A stretch of DNA of 64,000 bases, taken from Paramecium pentaurelia. Its lineage: Eukaryota; Ciliophora; Oligohymenophorea; Peniculida; Parameciidae. The translations under genes and the position numbers were made by a program. Below, piece after piece: positions 61,073 to 64,000 of this stretch (the first letter of the stretch is position 1; every line of letters begins with the position of its first letter). The stretch lies in assembly GCA_905183005.1 (NCBI GenBank), contig CAJJDO010000059.1, forward strand, positions 1-64,000, read 5' to 3'. Below the pieces are notes generated by a model. It saw only the letters and a list, made by a program, of their open reading frames with translations, was not told where the DNA came from and did no database searches.

Positions 61073-62113
61073 TCACAATTTAACTTTTTTATATCCACAT
61101 CTCTAAAATTGATTCTCTTGAAGTTAATAGTAATGGGAAATGCAATTACGTTATCTGGTCTTTTTATCATTATTATTGAACTAGAAGCGATTTTACTGTG
61201 GTTAATAATTGTAATAAATATTAAAGTTGATAAGTTAATCTTCGTCTGTTGAGTTTGATTAGTGTTCGACTTAGAAAGATACCTCAGTCTTTATACCCTT
61301 TCAGTTAAGAATTTATAATACCTCTGGATATAGATGAGAATATAAATAATATTCTTAAGATTAATGTGGATGTGCTAATGGCTTAGCGAATTCCATTATG
61401 TTTTTGTAATATTCTTAATTTGTACTTCCATACTTGAGAGAAATCCTTGAAAGAATTCTAAATAAATATTTACTCTGGAATTCCGTATTTAAGACAAGAA
61501 TCAATGAATGTCGATACATTGTAGCCAAGTTCTTCAATGAGATTGATGTCATATTAAACTTGGGAGATAAATAGCTGGTCGAGATCTTTAATATATTTGT
61601 ATTGATAAAGTCCTGAGGCTCTATAATCGGGGACATGATTCTAAATATATTTATGTAATTGAATGTACTTCGAATGTTCCTTGAGCTTGTTAAAGACCAT
61701 CTTTAAGAGATTCAATGTATTTTTAAATGTATTGACTCAGTTTATGAATATCAGCATCACCATAACTATCTAATTTTTTTACAACATATTCCCATGGTGT
61801 AATAGAAAAGTCTAATTAGGTGTACTAAATTATGAGTCTTCCTTTATCAATTAAAACCTTAGAGACCTTTTTATATGGATTTTGGCTACTCACTCCTAAT
61901 TTAAGATTATTATTGAAGACAATATTCTTGGCATCAGAATAGAGATGAAAATCCTAAAATTTAAGAGTAAAAATGGAAAATTACTCCATTCATTCTAAAG
62001 GTTGAAAGGGGATTAAGAAACCTTTTTGGAAAAACAACAAGTTAAACCTATTTTAAAGTCTTGTTTTCTTCTTCATCTTCACTGCAAGAAGTAGTTAGTA
62101 AATGTTACTCCAT
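61073..62113 (-). CDS. Protein of unknown function (309 aa to the first TGA)
   Basis: Five exons (introns 61954-61984, 61641-61668, 61446-61473 and 61298-61321) totalling 310 codons. The N-terminus is acidic (SCSEDEEENKT); a folded region follows (FHLYSDAKNIVFNNNLKLGV, KVLIDKGRLIIQYTQLDF). The C-terminal part is Gln/Asn-rich (FNIYYNYQPQQNRFQF). No membrane span or known domain. After the TGA at 61073-61075 the same frame continues with coding-like sequence, so the gene may extend further if this TGA is a sequence error or is read through. Confidence 0.68.
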
Positions 62114-62505
62114 CTCAATTTTTATTCAAATTAATTAAACTATATCCATTTTTAATATAAGCATATAAATGGCATTAATGATTATATTGTTATTTTGAAA
62201 AGAGAAATATTATAATAATAACATTATTATTTGATCAGAAATAATTAATTAAATTAACTTAATGATGCATCTATACAATTATTGATTAGTAAATATTAAT
62301 TAATTACAATTAATATTTAATTAATAATAATCAATCCGTAAATAAAAGTAAAGTGACCTAATTAATTAATCCAACTATTCTTCTCTAAAGTACACAAAAA
62401 CGGTATAGATATAGAAATTCAAAATTAAATATTTACTAAAATAATTGTATTTAATAAAATAATCTATGCTCATAAATATATAAATATATTTTAAATTATT
62501 CATTA
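62114..62505. other. AT-rich divergent intergenic region
   Basis: About 390 bp between the starts of the unknown minus-strand gene and the pyruvate dehydrogenase gene. Short ATTAAT-type near-repeats around 62225-62340; no defined element. Confidence 0.5.
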
Positions 62506-63731
62506 ATGATTTTCAGAATCTCCAGGTCCTGTTTTTCTAGTATTTCTGTCAAATTAGTACAATAGAATTTATAAAGTTTAGCCTCCTTTCAAAGTCCATC
62601 ATTTAGAATTAGATCAACTTCCCCAAACAACAACTACAACATCAGCTGAATTACTTGCTTATTATAAGAGTATGTAATTGTAAAGACGTATGGAAATTGC
62701 TTGTGATAATCTCTATAAACAGAGATTGATTAGAGGTATTTCAATTTTTATAATCTTTCTAGGTTTCTTACATCTTGCTGATGGTCAAGAATCAATTTAT
62801 GAAGGATTACATGCAGCATTAACATTTGATGACTGTGTTATCACAGCTTATAGAGATCATTGCATAGCATTGCTCAGAGGTGATACTCCACATCAAATTA
62901 TTGCTGAAATGATGGCAAAATAAACAGGCAGTACAAAGGGTAAAGGAGGTTCAATGCATTACTACAAAAAAGCCACCAATTTTTATGGTGGTCATGGAAT
63001 TGTAGGTGCATAAATTCCATTGGGAACAGGATTGGCATTTGCTTAAAAATATAACAAAAAGCCTAATGTGACTTTAATTATGTTTGGAGATGGTGCAGCC
63101 AATCAAGGATAATTATATGAAGCTGCAAATATGGCTCAATTATGGCATTTACCAGCTATCTATTTCATTGAAAATAACTTGTTTGGTATGGGAACATCCA
63201 TTGACAGAGCAAGTGCTAATACCAAATTCTATACAAGAGGTGATGTAATTCCAGGAATATAAGTATATATATTCTATATAAATTGTAAGATTGATGGAAA
63301 TAATGTCTTCTAAGTTAGAGAGACACTCAAATTTGCCAAGAAACACTGTCTTGAGAAGGGACCAATCTTTATTGAAGCCATGACTTACAGATATCATGGA
63401 CATTCTATGAGTGATCCAGGTGTCACCTATAGAACAAGAGAAGAAGTTTAATAATAGAGAAAGACCAGAGATTGTATCAACTATGTTAAAAATATTATTC
63501 TTGAAAATAAAGTGGCAGATGAACATTAATTGGAAGTAATTCATAAATTTATTTTCTTTTTAGGAAATTGATAACACTGCTTAAAATGAAATTGATATTG
63601 CTGTTGAATAAGCCAAAGTTGATCCGGTTCCACCAAGCACTGAATTGACAACAGATGTTTATGTTGACAATTAAAATCATTTTATTAGAGGAATCTTGTA
63701 TAAGGATAGCATTCTACCAAAGAGTTAATGA
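62506..63731 (+). CDS. PDHA: Pyruvate dehydrogenase E1 component, alpha subunit (367 aa)
   Basis: Five exons (introns 62526-62565, 62736-62762, 63263-63289 and 63536-63563) totalling 368 codons. It has an N-terminal mitochondrial presequence (MIFRIS...), RRMEIACDNLYKQRLIRG, AYRDHCIALLRGD, GKGGSMHYY, the thiamine-diphosphate motif GDGAANQG ending ENN, and YRYHGHSMSDPG, the phosphorylation-loop region. With E1-beta it decarboxylates pyruvate for acetyl-CoA. The first intron would be 40 nt, unusually long here; it is needed to join the presequence in frame, but an alternative 5' exon is possible. Confidence 0.94.
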
Positions 63732-64000
63732 AAAATTACCATTTAGAAAAATAATATATATAAAGCTAATATTTATTGATATATCTTAATCTCAAAAAAG
63801 ACTAAAATATCTAATATACAATATTCTTCTACATTAAAAACTTAAATCAAGAGGAAATAATTAGATTTTGATTTCAGAAGTATTTTAAACATATTTTCAA
63901 AATCAATCCCCCCGACTATAGTTTGATTGAACTTCATGAATATTAATATCTAAGCATATTGGGTTTCAAATAATTTTGTTAAATAAAATAAATTAAACGA
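63732..64000. other. Right-edge sequence, no supportable gene
   Basis: AT-rich, with a C6 run near 63910. A plus-strand frame of about 35 codons near the edge (FKINPPDYSLIELHEYQYLS) could be the start of a gene continuing to the right, but there is too little to judge. Confidence 0.4.

Noticed and set aside
63149..63544. 131-aa minus-strand ORF
   Set aside because: Antisense shadow of the pyruvate dehydrogenase E1-alpha gene.
1..64000. CRISPR array, bacterial operons, ribosome binding sites or phage genes
   Set aside because: Tiny spliceosomal introns, the reassigned stop codons and gene content such as XPD, uL1 and tubulin acetyltransferase show a ciliate nuclear genome; no spaced direct-repeat array of that kind was seen.

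Overview
The window is ciliate nuclear DNA, almost certainly macronuclear DNA of a Paramecium species. TAA and TAG occur throughout conserved domains as glutamine codons, and TGA is the only codon that closes genes. Nearly every spliced gene has GT-AG introns of only 21-32 nt. Base composition is very AT-rich and genes are packed tightly. A standard-code ORF search therefore breaks almost every gene here. The models below were read with the ciliate code and checked by requiring that exon lengths sum to whole codons.

Layout. 1-9.7 kb is the poorest stretch: a damaged kinase/pentapeptide/WD40 gene running off the left edge, an exact 1309-bp duplication across a single N, a TPR gene built from 130-bp exon-plus-intron units, and about 3.1 kb without a supportable gene. 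9.7-17.8 kb is one 2650-residue guanylyl cyclase fused to a P4-type ATPase. 17.9-26.2 kb holds an unknown protein, an ankyrin protein and a giant ARM/HEAT-like protein with a C-terminal PH-like segment. 26.4-31.8 kb has two membrane-anchored RING-IBR-RING ligases flanking a PUB/UBX Cdc48-cofactor-like protein and alpha-tubulin acetyltransferase. 31.9-43.9 kb holds an SNM1-type nuclease, a probable mitochondrial protein, a cytochrome b5-domain protein, an EF-hand protein, an OSCA/TMEM63-like channel, a TMEM131-like protein and XPD helicase. 44.2-49.7 kb is a minus-strand run of five closely spaced genes: an unknown protein, two related kinases, a probable mitochondrial protein and gamma-glutamyl hydrolase. 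50.1-53.9 kb has a Ulp1-type SUMO protease, a RING-like protein, an unknown protein and ribosomal protein uL1 (RPL10A). 55.0-63.7 kb has an HTH protein resembling transposase DNA-binding domains, the NatA subunit Naa15, a REEP/DP1-like protein, a CDC25 phosphatase, an unknown protein with coding-like sequence past its TGA, and pyruvate dehydrogenase E1-alpha.

The genes are mostly housekeeping, signalling and ciliary functions with no shared pathway. The most notable architecture is the ATPase-cyclase fusion. The most notable organisation is the repeated use of intergenic spacers of 17-33 bp, including two start codons back to back 17 bp apart, and a kinase whose last intron, if retained, would read in frame into the next gene. 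Several otherwise good genes carry one frame break each; sequencing error and real lesions cannot be separated from this sequence alone.
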